A stretch of DNA of 32,672 nt from Acidobacteriota bacterium (GTDB lineage Bacteria; Acidobacteriota; Terriglobia; Terriglobales; Acidobacteriaceae): contig JANYDG010000005.1 in the NCBI GenBank assembly GCA_025359885.1, positions 1 through 32,672 of the forward strand, read 5' to 3'. This document shows, piece by piece, positions 7,689 through 16,078 of this stretch. The position numbers were made by a program, and so were the translations under genes. Each line of letters begins with the position of its first letter. Positions within the stretch are counted from its first letter, which is position 1. The notes beneath the pieces were generated by a model, which was not told the origin of the DNA, did no database searches, and saw only the letters and a list, made by a program, of their open reading frames with translations.

Positions 7689-9164
7689 ATGGCTTCTTCG
7701 ACGAAATCTTCCGGTTCCCCGCACGGCCCGTCTGTTGGCCCGTCTGCCAGCCCGTCTGCCAGCCCTTCTGCCGGACTCGCCCGGCGCATCGGTCTGCCCT
7801 CAGCCATTGCGCTCAACATGATGGACATGATCGGCGTCGGTCCGTTCCTGACGCTGCCCCTGGTGATTGCTGCGGCCGGCAGCCGGTTTGCCATCTGGGC
7901 CTGGGTGCTGGGCGCGGCGATTGCGATCTGCGACGGGTTGGTGTGCGCGGAATTGGGCGCGGCCTTTCCCGAGGCGGGCGGGTCGTATGCCTTCCTTCGC
8001 CAGATTTACGGAGCCCTCGGGCCGGGGCGCTGGGTTTCATTTCTCTATGTGTGGCAGTTGAGCTTTTCTGCGCCGCTCTCGATTGCATCGGGGTGTCTTG
8101 GGCTTGCGACCTTTCTGGCGTATATATGGAAGCCGCTGCAACTGGCTCCGATTGCCGCTCTGCCCGGGCTGCACGGGACGAACCTTGTGGCTGCAGCGGC
8201 CTGCCTGCTGGTGACGGCGCTGCTGTATCGCAATCTCAGCTCGATCACGCGGCTTGCCTCGCTGCTCTTTGGCGGCGTGCTGATTACACTGGCTGCGGTC
8301 ATCGTCTCTGGTGTGGTCACCGGGAATCAGATCGCGGGTAACGGCGGTTGGAATCTGCAGGAGCTGATCGGCTGGCCGACAACGGCCTTTGTTCGCCCCC
8401 TCGCGGAGGCGACGGTTTTTACCTGTTATTGCTTCTGGGGCTACTACAACATCTGCTTTCTGGGTGCAGAAGTGCGGAAGCCGGAAAAGACGATTCCGCG
8501 GGCGATTCTGATTTCGATCCTGGCGGTGGCTGCGTTCTATATTGCGATGAACCTGGCGGTTCTCCCGGCGATTGGTCCGGTCTCGACGCAGGCTGCGGCG
8601 GCAGTGGCCCCGGGGCGGCTGGCGCTGGTCGCGGACATTGCGCAGTCCGCCTTTGGACATTTTGCGGGGCAGGGGCTGGCGACGCTGATTTTGTGGAGCG
8701 CGTTTTCGTCGGTGTTTTCGCTGCTGCTGGGGTATAGCCGGGTGCCGTATGCGGCGGCGCGGGACGGGAACTATTTCTCCGCGCTCGGAGCGGTGCATGC
8801 GCGGCATGGGATTCCGCACCGGTCGCTGGTGGCGCTCGGCCTGGTGGCGACGGTCTTCTGCTTCTTTTCGCTCAAGGAAGTGATCACACTGCTGGTGGTG
8901 ATTCGAATCCTGCTGCAATTTCTGCTGCAGCAGATCGGCGTGATCTGGCTTCGCTACCGGCAGCCAGAGCTGAAGCGGCCGTTTAGGATGCCGCTGTTTC
9001 CGCTGCCGCCGTTGCTGGCAATGGCGGGGTTTGTGTTCGTGCTGTCGTACCGACCCAATCCCCTGCTGGAGTTGGGCGTGGCGGGGGGCATCGCAGCTAC
9101 CGGGACGGTGATTTACATGATTCGCGCGCGGGGGCGGCGGGAATGGCCGTTTCTGCCTCGCTGA
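7689..9164 (+). CDS. APC-superfamily amino-acid permease
   Basis: A 491-residue integral membrane protein with about 12 hydrophobic segments. The first helix region 'GLPSAIALNMMDMIGVGPF' matches the unwound, Gly-rich substrate-binding helix 1 of APC transporters, and 'AELGAAFPEAGGSYAFLR' and 'GAEVRKPEKTIPRAI' are characteristic family motifs. It should import or exchange amino acids or related amines across the inner membrane; the substrate cannot be read from sequence. The first 30 residues are a low-complexity Ser/Pro/Gly stretch caused by a 12-base tandem repeat, so the true start could be later, but no better in-frame start precedes helix 1. It is divergent from the PIG-L gene, with only 27 bases between start codons; the promoters must overlap those genes. 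Confidence 0.9.
   Translation: MASSTKSSGSPHGPSVGPSASPSASPSAGLARRIGLPSAIALNMMDMIGVGPFLTLPLVIAAAGSRFAIWAWVLGAAIAICDGLVCAELGAAFPEAGGSYAFLRQIYGALGPGRWVSFLYVWQLSFSAPLSIASGCLGLATFLAYIWKPLQLAPIAALPGLHGTNLVAAAACLLVTALLYRNLSSITRLASLLFGGVLITLAAVIVSGVVTGNQIAGNGGWNLQELIGWPTTAFVRPLAEATVFTCYCFWGYYNICFLGAEVRKPEKTIPRAILISILAVAAFYIAMNLAVLPAIGPVSTQAAAAVAPGRLALVADIAQSAFGHFAGQGLATLILWSAFSSVFSLLLGYSRVPYAAARDGNYFSALGAVHARHGIPHRSLVALGLVATVFCFFSLKEVITLLVVIRILLQFLLQQIGVIWLRYRQPELKRPFRMPLFPLPPLLAMAGFVFVLSYRPNPLLELGVAGGIAATGTVIYMIRARGRREWPFLPR
7725..7772 (+). repeat. Four tandem 12-bp units inside the permease N-terminus
   Basis: Four consecutive units, GGCCCGTCTGTT, GGCCCGTCTGCC, AGCCCGTCTGCC and AGCCCTTCTGCC. Because 12 is a multiple of three the frame is kept, and the units encode repeated Gly/Ser-Pro-Ser-Ala/Val. 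Copy-number change would lengthen or shorten the cytoplasmic tail without breaking the gene. Confidence 0.85.
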
Positions 9165-9250
9165 GCCGAAACATTGGCTTGGCGAAAGGGTATTCTGGAA
9201 AGAGTGTCATCGGTCGTTCACCTTCGATTGTGTAAGAGATAAACGCAACC

Positions 9251-9290
9251 GCAGGTCCTTCGACTCCGCTGCGCTTTGCTCAGGATGACA
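9251..9290 (-). repeat. Dispersed 'TGTCATCCTGAGC' repeat, copy 1
   Basis: Read on the minus strand this begins TGTCATCCTGAGC and ends in a GAAGGACC-like segment. The same motif recurs at 30482 and 31615 on the plus strand. It lies in the gap before proC, where it is probably transcribed as leader or read through from the permease gene. Confidence 0.65.
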
Positions 9291-9337
9291 GCGTAAAGGT
9301 AAGTCAATTCGATTTGGATTCAAACGAGGAACGTATC

Positions 9338-10192
9338 GTGTCTGAAATTCCCGTCATTGAAGTAGAAACTCCCGCACAGTTGCCCAACGTCCGCATCGCC
9401 GTGCTTGGCACAGGCAAGATGGGCGGCATTCTTTTGCAGGCTTTTTTGAAGCAGAACCTGTTTTCGCCGGACCAGATTCACGCGACGGTAGCGCATGCCG
9501 AGAAGGCGATTGCGCTTTCGACTCAGTGGGGCGTGGACGTTTCGACGGACAACCTGGCGGCGGCCGAGCAGGCTGACTTGATTCTGCTGGGTGTGAAGCC
9601 GTTCCAGGTGCCGGAGCTGGTAGCGCAGATTCGCCCGGCGCTGACGCCCAAAAAGACGATTGTGAGCTTTGCCGCGTCGGTGAAGACGGCGGCGATTGAA
9701 GAGGCCGCGGGCATGGAAATTGCGGTCATTCGCGCCATGCCCAATACGCCTTCGGCCCTCGGCGCGGGCATTGCCGGGCTGTGCCGCGGGCGATTTGTTT
9801 CAGACGCACAGATGGAGCTGGCGCGGCGGATTTTTGAAACCGTTGGCCGTACCGTGACTGTCGACGAAAAGCACATGGATGCAGTGACCGGGCTTTCTGC
9901 CTCGGGGCCGGCGTTCATCTACATCATTCTGGAGTCGCTGGCTGAGGCGGGCGTCAAGGTCGGCCTGCCGCGCGATACGGCAACGCTGCTGGCGGCCCAG
10001 ACCACCTTTGGCGCGGCCAAGATGGTGCTCGATACGGGCTACCATCCGGCGCTGCTCAAAGACGCGGTGACCACCCCGGCGGGCTGCACGATTGACGGCA
10101 TTCTGGAGCTGGAAGAAGGCGGCCTGCGCGTGACCCTGATCAAGGCCGTCATGCGGGCTACGCAGCGGGCTAAAGAGCTGGCTGCGGGGTAA
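9338..10192 (+). CDS. proC: Pyrroline-5-carboxylate reductase
   Basis: A 284-residue enzyme that reduces pyrroline-5-carboxylate to L-proline with NAD(P)H, the last step of proline synthesis, in the cytosol. The Rossmann motif is 'VRIAVLGTGKMGG' (residues 18-30). 'VIRAMPNTPSALGAG' and the long C-terminal signature region 'DAVTGLSASGPAFIYIILE' ... 'DAVTTPAGCTIDGILELEE' are classic for ProC. Length fits the family (about 270-285). The start is decided by the ribosome site: GAGGA at 9326-9330 is 7 bases before GTG 9338, whereas the in-frame TTG at 9314 has none. The acyltransferase frame begins 4 bases after the stop, suggesting a shared transcript and translational coupling. Confidence 0.93.
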   Translation: MSEIPVIEVETPAQLPNVRIAVLGTGKMGGILLQAFLKQNLFSPDQIHATVAHAEKAIALSTQWGVDVSTDNLAAAEQADLILLGVKPFQVPELVAQIRPALTPKKTIVSFAASVKTAAIEEAAGMEIAVIRAMPNTPSALGAGIAGLCRGRFVSDAQMELARRIFETVGRTVTVDEKHMDAVTGLSASGPAFIYIILESLAEAGVKVGLPRDTATLLAAQTTFGAAKMVLDTGYHPALLKDAVTTPAGCTIDGILELEEGGLRVTLIKAVMRATQRAKELAAG

Positions 10193-10195
10193 GCC

Positions 10196-11314
10196 TTGCC
10201 AGCGCCTGATTTGGCCCCGACAGAGTTGGCCCCAACGACGATCAAACGCCCAACGTGGCTGCCCAGCTATATCCCTGAGCTTCAGGGGCTGCGCGGGCTT
10301 GCGGTGCTGGCGGTGGTCATCTACCACTGCCATGCGCGGCTTGAGGGTACATGGAGTTACTACGCCTCGCTGTGGGGATGGGCGGGGGTGAATCTCTTCT
10401 TTGTGCTTTCGGGCTTTTTGATTACATCGATTCTTGTCGAAGCACGGGGCAAGCCTCATTACTTTCGCAATTTTTACGCGCGGCGGGCGCTGCGCATCTG
10501 GCCAGTTTACTTTCTGCTGTTGGCGGTCTGCTATGCCGTGCCGGAGTGGTTTCTGGGTGACACGCTGGCCAACCAGTCCCACTGGAAGACGCTGGCGGCG
10601 TATGCATTGTTTTTGCAAAACCTGCGCCATACAGCGCTGCCGGGGACGCTCGGCCCCACGTGGTCTCTGGCGATTGAAGAGCAGTATTACCTGGTCTGGG
10701 CGCCGGTGATCTTTCTCAGTTCGCTGCGCTTTTGGGGAGTTCGCTGGCGGTGGGTGCTGCCGGCATTGCTGGTGTCGATGGTGGCGACGTCGCCGCTGGT
10801 GCGGTATCTGCATCCCCACTGGCTTACGAGCACACATACGCTCATTCACCTGGACGGGATTGCGCTGGGCAGTCTGTTGGCGCTGGGGCTGTATTGGCTC
10901 AATCTAACCCGCCGGGTCTGGCTGGGGCTGGGGCTGGGCGTGGCCGTTGCAGGATTTGCGCTCGCGGCGACCTGGGCCGGCGGAACTTCGTTTCTGGATT
11001 CCGCGCTGGCATTTGCCTTTGCCGGGGTGGTGCTGGCGGCGGTCGCGGGGACGGGGAATCGGGCGGGCTGGCTGCTGCGCCGGGGGCCTCTGCCGTTTTA
11101 CGGCAAGATCAGCTACGGCCTGTACATGACGCACATTCTGGTCTTTGTGTACTTTGGCAGTTTTGATGCGCGGCTGAGCGACGGCAACGCGGTACAGGTC
11201 TTGAATAATCTGGCGATTGTAGCGCTGCGGCTGGTGGCTTCGACGGCCGTTGCCACGGCCCTCTGGTATGGGTTTGAGACCCAGATTCTCAAACTTAAAC
11301 GGTATTTCCAGTGA
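10196..11314 (+). CDS. Acyltransferase-3 family membrane protein (OafA-like)
   Basis: A 372-residue multi-span inner-membrane protein. The motif 'YIPELQGLRGLAVLAVVIYH' carries the family's catalytic His, followed by 'GVNLFFVLSGFLITSIL' and 'FYARRALRIWPVYF', all hallmarks of acyltransferase-3 proteins, which O-acylate surface sugars (LPS O-antigen, exopolysaccharide, peptidoglycan-related glycans). 'LGPTWSLAIEEQYYL' and the near-C-terminal 'YGKISYGLYMTHILVFV' also fit. There is no SGNH extension. The start is uncertain: TTG 10196 lies 4 bases after proC and relies on coupling or on a weak GGGGT; TTG codons at 10211 and 10226 are alternatives. The adjacent glycosyltransferase and galE suggest a role in surface polysaccharide. 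Confidence 0.88.
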   Translation: MPAPDLAPTELAPTTIKRPTWLPSYIPELQGLRGLAVLAVVIYHCHARLEGTWSYYASLWGWAGVNLFFVLSGFLITSILVEARGKPHYFRNFYARRALRIWPVYFLLLAVCYAVPEWFLGDTLANQSHWKTLAAYALFLQNLRHTALPGTLGPTWSLAIEEQYYLVWAPVIFLSSLRFWGVRWRWVLPALLVSMVATSPLVRYLHPHWLTSTHTLIHLDGIALGSLLALGLYWLNLTRRVWLGLGLGVAVAGFALAATWAGGTSFLDSALAFAFAGVVLAAVAGTGNRAGWLLRRGPLPFYGKISYGLYMTHILVFVYFGSFDARLSDGNAVQVLNNLAIVALRLVASTAVATALWYGFETQILKLKRYFQ

Positions 11315-11380
11315 GTGGTTTACCGTGCCCACAGCACTTTTTCTTTGGGCTCAACAGAGAATGCACTACCATCGAGGTAT

Positions 11381-12217
11381 ATGCGGCCTTCCGTAATCCT
11401 GCTTGCTTTCAATTCAGAAGACACTCTTGGCGCAACGCTGGAGCGTGCACGTCAGGTTTCAGACGAGATTTTCGTCGTGGATTCGTTCAGTAAAGACGGC
11501 ACGGTTGCGTTGGCTGAGTGCTACGGAGCCCAGGTTGTCCAGCACGCGTTTGAGAACTACGGCGCACAGCGCAACTGGGCTATCGACCACCTGGCCATTA
11601 CCGGCAAATGGCAGCTTCACCTGGACGCTGACGAAGTCATGGACGACGCGCTGGTCGCGGCCATTCAGGCGCTGCCTGAGGAGCCCGCGGTGGCGGGGTA
11701 TTTTGTGCCGCGCTATGTGAAGTTTCTGGGCCGGGTCATGCGGCATGGCGGCATGAGCCCGACGTGGCACTTGCGGCTGTTTCGCTCGGGCGTGGGCCGC
11801 TGCGAAGACCGCAAGTACGACCAGCATTTTCTGCTGTCGGGCGACGGCGACAAGAAGACAGGCCAGTTGCCGGGCGTGATGATTGACGACATTGCCATGA
11901 GCCTGTCGGAGTGGACAGCGCGGCACAATCGCTGGGCCGACGGCGAAGTGGCGGAAATGGACGCAAAGAATGAGGCCGGGCGGCTGGTGGCCGATGCCAG
12001 GGGAAATCCCGCGCAGAGGAAGCGGGCGCTCCGGGAAAAGTACAACAATCTGCCCTTGTTTGTCAGGCCCTTTCTGCTGTTTGGATACCGCTATTTCTTC
12101 AAGCTCGGCTTTCTGGATGGCACCGAGGGGTTCATTTTCTGGGTCTTGCAGACGTTCTGGTTCCGATTTTTGATTGATGCCAAGATTTGGGAAAAGCGCA
12201 ACGTTCGTCCGAGCTGA
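11381..12217 (+). CDS. Family-2 glycosyltransferase, WaaE/KdtX-like
   Basis: A 278-residue GT-A fold enzyme. It opens with 'MRPSVILLAFNSEDTLGATL' (nucleotide-binding strand), then 'SDEIFVVDSFSKDGTVALA', 'FENYGAQRNWAID' and the metal-binding 'WQLHLDADEVMDDAL'. This order is that of LPS-core glucosyltransferases of the WaaE/KdtX type. It should transfer a sugar from a nucleotide sugar to an envelope glycan on the cytoplasmic side. The C-terminal 'YNNLPLFVRPFLLFGYRYFF' is amphipathic or hydrophobic and may attach the enzyme to the membrane. Start choice: ATG 11381 gives the usual N-terminus and has GAGG only 3 bases upstream; a GTG at 11315, immediately after the acyltransferase stop, would add 22 residues and is possible through coupling. 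Confidence 0.87.
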   Translation: MRPSVILLAFNSEDTLGATLERARQVSDEIFVVDSFSKDGTVALAECYGAQVVQHAFENYGAQRNWAIDHLAITGKWQLHLDADEVMDDALVAAIQALPEEPAVAGYFVPRYVKFLGRVMRHGGMSPTWHLRLFRSGVGRCEDRKYDQHFLLSGDGDKKTGQLPGVMIDDIAMSLSEWTARHNRWADGEVAEMDAKNEAGRLVADARGNPAQRKRALREKYNNLPLFVRPFLLFGYRYFFKLGFLDGTEGFIFWVLQTFWFRFLIDAKIWEKRNVRPS

Positions 12218-12233
12218 TGACCCGTCAGTAGGA

Positions 12234-12263
12234 TTGGCGAGGCCAGGTGGCGGCACTTAGACT
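12234..12263 (+). promoter_or_regulatory. Possible sigma-70 promoter for galE
   Basis: TTGGCG at 12234-12239 and TAGACT at 12258-12263 are separated by 18 bases; each matches four of six consensus positions. The predicted transcript would start about 50 bases before the galE ATG. Weak by sequence alone. Confidence 0.3.
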
Positions 12264-12322
12264 AAGCACCAAATGCCTGCTCCAACACTTCAAATGCAGG
12301 GTTTTTCACTGAAGGAGTTTCA

Positions 12323-13303
12323 ATGCGCGTTCTGGTCACGGGTGGTAGCGGCTATGTGGGTTCTCACGCGGTGCGGGAGTTGGTCGCGGCCGGACATGAA
12401 GTCATCATCTACGACAACCTGACCACCGGCAACCGCAGGCTTTCCGATGGCTTCGAACTGATTGAGGGCGACATTGCCGACAGCGAAAAGCTGGCTCCCG
12501 CGCTGGATCGCGTCGACGCGGTCATGCACTTTGCTGCCTGCGCCTACGTGGGCGAGTCGGTCGCCAATCCGCGTAAGTATTTCAAAAACAACGTGGAGTC
12601 TGCGCTGAAGCTGATGGACGCTGTGCTGGCCTCGAACGTGCGCAAGTTCATCTTCTCCTCGACAAATTCGATCTACGGCATTCCCCAGGTGCTGCCGATT
12701 ACCGAGGATTCCCCCAAAGACCCCATCAATCCCTATGGCGCGACGAAGCTGTTTTTTGAGCATGTTCTGCAGGCGTACTCGACCTCGCATGGGCTCAGGT
12801 ATGCGGCGCTCAGGTACTTCAATGCGGCGGGGGCGCATGCCAGCGGATTGATTGGCGAGGTGCATGATCCGGAGACGCACCTGATTCCGCTGGTCTTCAA
12901 GGCGGTGTTGGGCAAGATTCCGCCGCTCAAGGTCTTTGGGCATGACTTGCCAACGCCGGATGGAACCTGCATTCGCGACTACATTCATGTTTCAGACCTG
13001 GGCGCGGCGCACGTGCTCGCGCTCGAATACCTGGCCAACGGCGGCGAATCGGTCAGCCTGAACCTCGGCACGGGCAAGGGTACCTCCGTCAAGGAGATCA
13101 TGGACAGCTTTGAGCGGCTCACCGGCATCCCGGTGCCGCACGAGCTGGCGCCGCCCAGGGCAGGGGACCCGCCGGCGCTCTTTGCCAACGCCACCAGGGC
13201 CAAAGAAGTGCTGGGCTGGACCGCAAAACGCGATCTGGACGAAATACTTACGTCCGCGTGGAAGTGGCAGCAGAAGCTCGAAGCGGCAAACTACCAGCTA
13301 TAA
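12323..13303 (+). CDS. galE: UDP-glucose 4-epimerase
   Basis: A 326-residue extended short-chain dehydrogenase. The NAD-binding motif GGSGYVG is at residues 7-13, and 'MHFAACAYVGESVANPRKYF' is the family signature. The catalytic region is 'SSTNSIYG' (112-119) with YGATK (Tyr138, Lys142). It interconverts UDP-glucose and UDP-galactose, supplying the neighbouring glycosyltransferase or the Leloir pathway. 'NAAGAHASGLIGE' and 'DGTCIRDYIHVSDL' confirm GalE rather than another sugar epimerase. Where many GalE proteins have Ala after SST, this one has Asn, a minor variant. The ribosome site AAGGAG (12312-12317) lies 5 bases before ATG. It is 105 bases downstream of the glycosyltransferase gene and may be in the same unit or have its own promoter. 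Confidence 0.94.
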   Translation: MRVLVTGGSGYVGSHAVRELVAAGHEVIIYDNLTTGNRRLSDGFELIEGDIADSEKLAPALDRVDAVMHFAACAYVGESVANPRKYFKNNVESALKLMDAVLASNVRKFIFSSTNSIYGIPQVLPITEDSPKDPINPYGATKLFFEHVLQAYSTSHGLRYAALRYFNAAGAHASGLIGEVHDPETHLIPLVFKAVLGKIPPLKVFGHDLPTPDGTCIRDYIHVSDLGAAHVLALEYLANGGESVSLNLGTGKGTSVKEIMDSFERLTGIPVPHELAPPRAGDPPALFANATRAKEVLGWTAKRDLDEILTSAWKWQQKLEAANYQL

Positions 13304-13502
13304 GTTGAACTTAGCGCACGTTCATTCTGCTGTAACAATCGAAGTGTTTTTTCGATGGTTCGGTCATTGAATTGCGGCATGATTCCTGTGTGCAAATGTG
13401 TGCGGTAAGTCACACTCCATCGTTATCTGCGGCTGTTAGTATCTGCTTTCGGGGTATTGGTGTCCTTTCCCAGTTGGCTGATGCCCTTGATGGAGGGTGT
13501 CT

Positions 13503-15923
13503 ATGTCGCAGGATTTGTTGCAGATCGATAAAGCTGGCGAAACCGCCGCGCGGGTGCCGTTGAGCACCGAACTGCTGGCCCAGATGGACGCCTACTGGCG
13601 GGCGGCAAATTACCTCTCGGTCGGGCAGATTTACCTCAAGGACAATCCCCTGTTGCGGGCTCCGCTGACGCTGGAGGATGTGAAGCCGCGTCTGCTCGGC
13701 CACTGGGGCACGACGCCGGGGCTCAATTTTCTCTATGTTCACCTGAACCGGGCGATCAATGAGCGCGACCTGAACATGATCTACATCATCGGGCCGGGCC
13801 ATGGGGGCCCAGGGCTGGTGGCGAACACATACCTTGAAGGCTCGTACACCGAGCTTTACCCGGCGGTGGAACAGAACGCCGACGGCATCAAGCGGCTGTT
13901 CCGGCAGTTCAGCTGGCCTCTGGGGATTCCGAGCCATGTGGCACCGGAGACACCAGGGTCGATTCACGAGGGCGGAGAGCTGGGTTATTCGCTGGTGCAT
14001 GCCTTTGGCGCGGCCTTAGACAATCCCGATCTGCTCGTGGCCTGTGTCGTGGGCGATGGTGAGGCGGAGACGGGGCCGCTCGCGGCGAGCTGGCACTCGA
14101 ACAAGTTTCTCAATCCGGCCACGGATGGGGCGGTACTGCCGATTCTGCATCTGAATGGGTACAAGATTGCCAATCCGACACTGCTGGCTCGCATACCGCA
14201 TGCGGAGCTGGAAGAACTGATGCGCGGCTACGGGTATGAGCCCTTCACCTTGGAAGGCAGCGATCCGACAACGATGCACCAGGGTATGGCGGCGGTGCTG
14301 GACACGATGCTGGACCGGATCGCGGCCATTCAAGCGAGCGCGCGCGACGGCAACACAGCGCGGCCAGCATGGCCAATGCTGATCCTGAAGACGCCGAAGG
14401 GCTGGACGGGGCCGAAGTTTGTCGACGGGAAGCCAGTCGAAGGAACGTGGCGGGCGCATCAGGTGCCATTCAGCGAGATTTTTGAGAAGCCGGACCATCT
14501 GCGACTACTGGATGAGTGGATGCGTTCCTACAAGCCGGAAGAGCTGTTTGATGCCAAGGGGCGCTTCCTGCCGGAGTTGGCTGATTTGGCCCCAAAGGGG
14601 CGGCGGCGCATGGGGATGAATCCCCATGCCAATGGCGGCCTGCTGCTGAAGCCGCTGGTGGTGCCGAACTTTCGCAATTTTGCGGTGAAGATAGGTTCTG
14701 ACGCCGCGCGTGGCCAGGTGGACGCGGAGTCGACGCGAATTCTGGGCCAACTGCTGCATGCAGTGATGCAGGCCAATCTCGAATCAAAGAATTTTCGCGT
14801 GGTTGGGCCGGATGAGACGGCTTCAAATCGTATTGGTGACGTGATTACGGGTACGGGCAAGGCGTGGATGGCGGAAGTGCTGCCGGTCGACGAGAACCTG
14901 TCCGAGACGGGCCGGGTGATGGAGGTGCTGAGCGAGCATCTCTGCCAGGGCTGGCTTGAGGGCTACCTGCTGACCGGGAGACATGGATTCTTCTCCTGCT
15001 ATGAGGCCTTCATTCACATCGTGGACTCGATGGTCAACCAGCATGCGAAGTGGTTGAAGGTGACGCGAGAGATTCCGTGGCGCAAGCCGATCGCTTCGCT
15101 GAACTATCTGCTGACCTCGCATGTGTGGCGGCAGGATCACAACGGCTTCTCGCACCAGGACCCGGGTTTCATCGACCACCTGCTGAACAAGAAGGCGGAC
15201 GTCGTCCGAATCTACCTGCCGCCCGATGCAAACACCTTGCTGTCGGTGGCCGACCACTGCCTGCGCAGCCGCAACTACATCAATCTCATTGTGGCCGGCA
15301 AGCAGCCTGCGCCGCAGTGGCTGACAATGGATGAAGCGGTGCAGCACTGCATGACCGGGCTGGGCGTCTGGGCATGGGCTTCTGACCCGATTGCCGATGG
15401 CGAGCCAGATGTGGTGATGGCCTGTGCCGGTGACGTGCCGACACTCGAGACCCTTGCAGCGGTGATGTTGCTGCGCGAACAGGTGCCTGACATCCGGGTT
15501 CGCGTCGTCAATGTGGTGGATCTGATGACCCTGCAGCCCGGTTCAGAGCACCCGCATGGGCTGGCCGATGAGGAGTTTGACGCAGCATTTACCTGCGACA
15601 AACCGGTAATTTTTGCGTTTCACGGGTATCCGTGGTGTATTCACCGGCTGACGTACCGGCGTCACAATCATGACAACATGCATGTGCGCGGCTATAAGGA
15701 AGAGGGCACGACTACCACGCCCTTTGACATGTGCGTTCTGAACAATATCGACCGCTACCAATTGGCTTTGGACGCGATTTTGCGGGTACCGCGCCTCGCG
15801 CCGGTCCACGAAGAGGCACGGCAGCGGTATTCAGAGCAGATTCAGAGGCATCGGCTGTATGTCGCGGAGAACGGGCAGGATCTGCCTGAGATTCGCAACT
15901 GGAAGTGGAAGGGGCGGGGCTAA
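13503..15923 (+). CDS. xfp: Xylulose-5-phosphate/fructose-6-phosphate phosphoketolase
   Basis: An 806-residue thiamine-diphosphate enzyme that cleaves xylulose 5-phosphate (and often fructose 6-phosphate) with phosphate to acetyl phosphate and glyceraldehyde 3-phosphate (or erythrose 4-phosphate). Diagnostic blocks are '[15 protein letters not shown]', '[15 protein letters not shown]' (GHW 66-68), '[10 protein letters not shown]' (97-104) and the ThDP/metal motif '[19 protein letters not shown]' (184 on). Length fits the family (about 790-830). GGAGGG at 13492-13497 is 5 bases before ATG 13503, which is favoured over GTG 13497, itself overlapping that site. The acetate kinase gene follows 155 bases later, so the two make a phosphoketolase route yielding acetate and ATP. 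The stop codon TAA forms the first bases of the palindromic element at 15920. Confidence 0.96.
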   Translation: MSQDLLQIDKAGETAARVPLSTELLAQMDAYWRAANYLSVGQIYLKDNPLLRAPLTLEDVKPRLLGHWGTTPGLNFLYVHLNRAINERDLNMIYIIGPGHGGPGLVANTYLEGSYTELYPAVEQNADGIKRLFRQFSWPLGIPSHVAPETPGSIHEGGELGYSLVHAFGAALDNPDLLVACVVGDGEAETGPLAASWHSNKFLNPATDGAVLPILHLNGYKIANPTLLARIPHAELEELMRGYGYEPFTLEGSDPTTMHQGMAAVLDTMLDRIAAIQASARDGNTARPAWPMLILKTPKGWTGPKFVDGKPVEGTWRAHQVPFSEIFEKPDHLRLLDEWMRSYKPEELFDAKGRFLPELADLAPKGRRRMGMNPHANGGLLLKPLVVPNFRNFAVKIGSDAARGQVDAESTRILGQLLHAVMQANLESKNFRVVGPDETASNRIGDVITGTGKAWMAEVLPVDENLSETGRVMEVLSEHLCQGWLEGYLLTGRHGFFSCYEAFIHIVDSMVNQHAKWLKVTREIPWRKPIASLNYLLTSHVWRQDHNGFSHQDPGFIDHLLNKKADVVRIYLPPDANTLLSVADHCLRSRNYINLIVAGKQPAPQWLTMDEAVQHCMTGLGVWAWASDPIADGEPDVVMACAGDVPTLETLAAVMLLREQVPDIRVRVVNVVDLMTLQPGSEHPHGLADEEFDAAFTCDKPVIFAFHGYPWCIHRLTYRRHNHDNMHVRGYKEEGTTTTPFDMCVLNNIDRYQLALDAILRVPRLAPVHEEARQRYSEQIQRHRLYVAENGQDLPEIRNWKWKGRG

Positions 15924-16031
15924 AGCATTTCAGGGAAGGGTGTAGACCTGACATCTGAAGAACGCGCGGCTTTTCCAGCAAAGAAAAGCCGCTCTGCGCA
16001 GAATTTTCTGGACCGCAGTATTCCCTGAAAC
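15920..16031 (+). repeat. Divergent third copy of the ~118-bp palindromic element, between xfp and ackA
   Basis: It starts CTAAAGCATTTCAGGGAA, taking in the xfp stop codon, and ends CGCAGTATTCCCTGAAAC. The outer arms TTTCAGGGAA (15928-15937) and TTCCCTGAAA (16021-16030) are perfect reverse complements. In the centre a strong hairpin pairs GCGGCTTTTC (15966-15975) with GAAAAGCCGC (15983-15992) around a 7-base loop. The arms and the 'CAGTATTCC(C)TGAAA' end match the copies at 20575 and 26882, while the central stem has different bases that still pair. A simple terminator is less likely because no T run follows and ackA is downstream. Confidence 0.6.
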
Positions 16032-16078
16032 ACCCTGAAACCTGCCGCATTTTTTGAGAGATTAGAGGACATTCATTC

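Noticed and set aside
8037..8918. 293-codon minus-strand frame opposite the APC permease
   Set aside because: Arg/Gln/His-rich, the usual shadow of a hydrophobic membrane protein.
9800..10849. 349-codon minus-strand frame opposite proC and the acyltransferase
   Set aside because: It spans two well-supported genes on the other strand and has no recognisable motif.
15966..15992. Hairpin after xfp as a plain rho-independent terminator
   Set aside because: No T run follows and the pathway partner ackA lies downstream; it is better explained as the core of the palindromic element.
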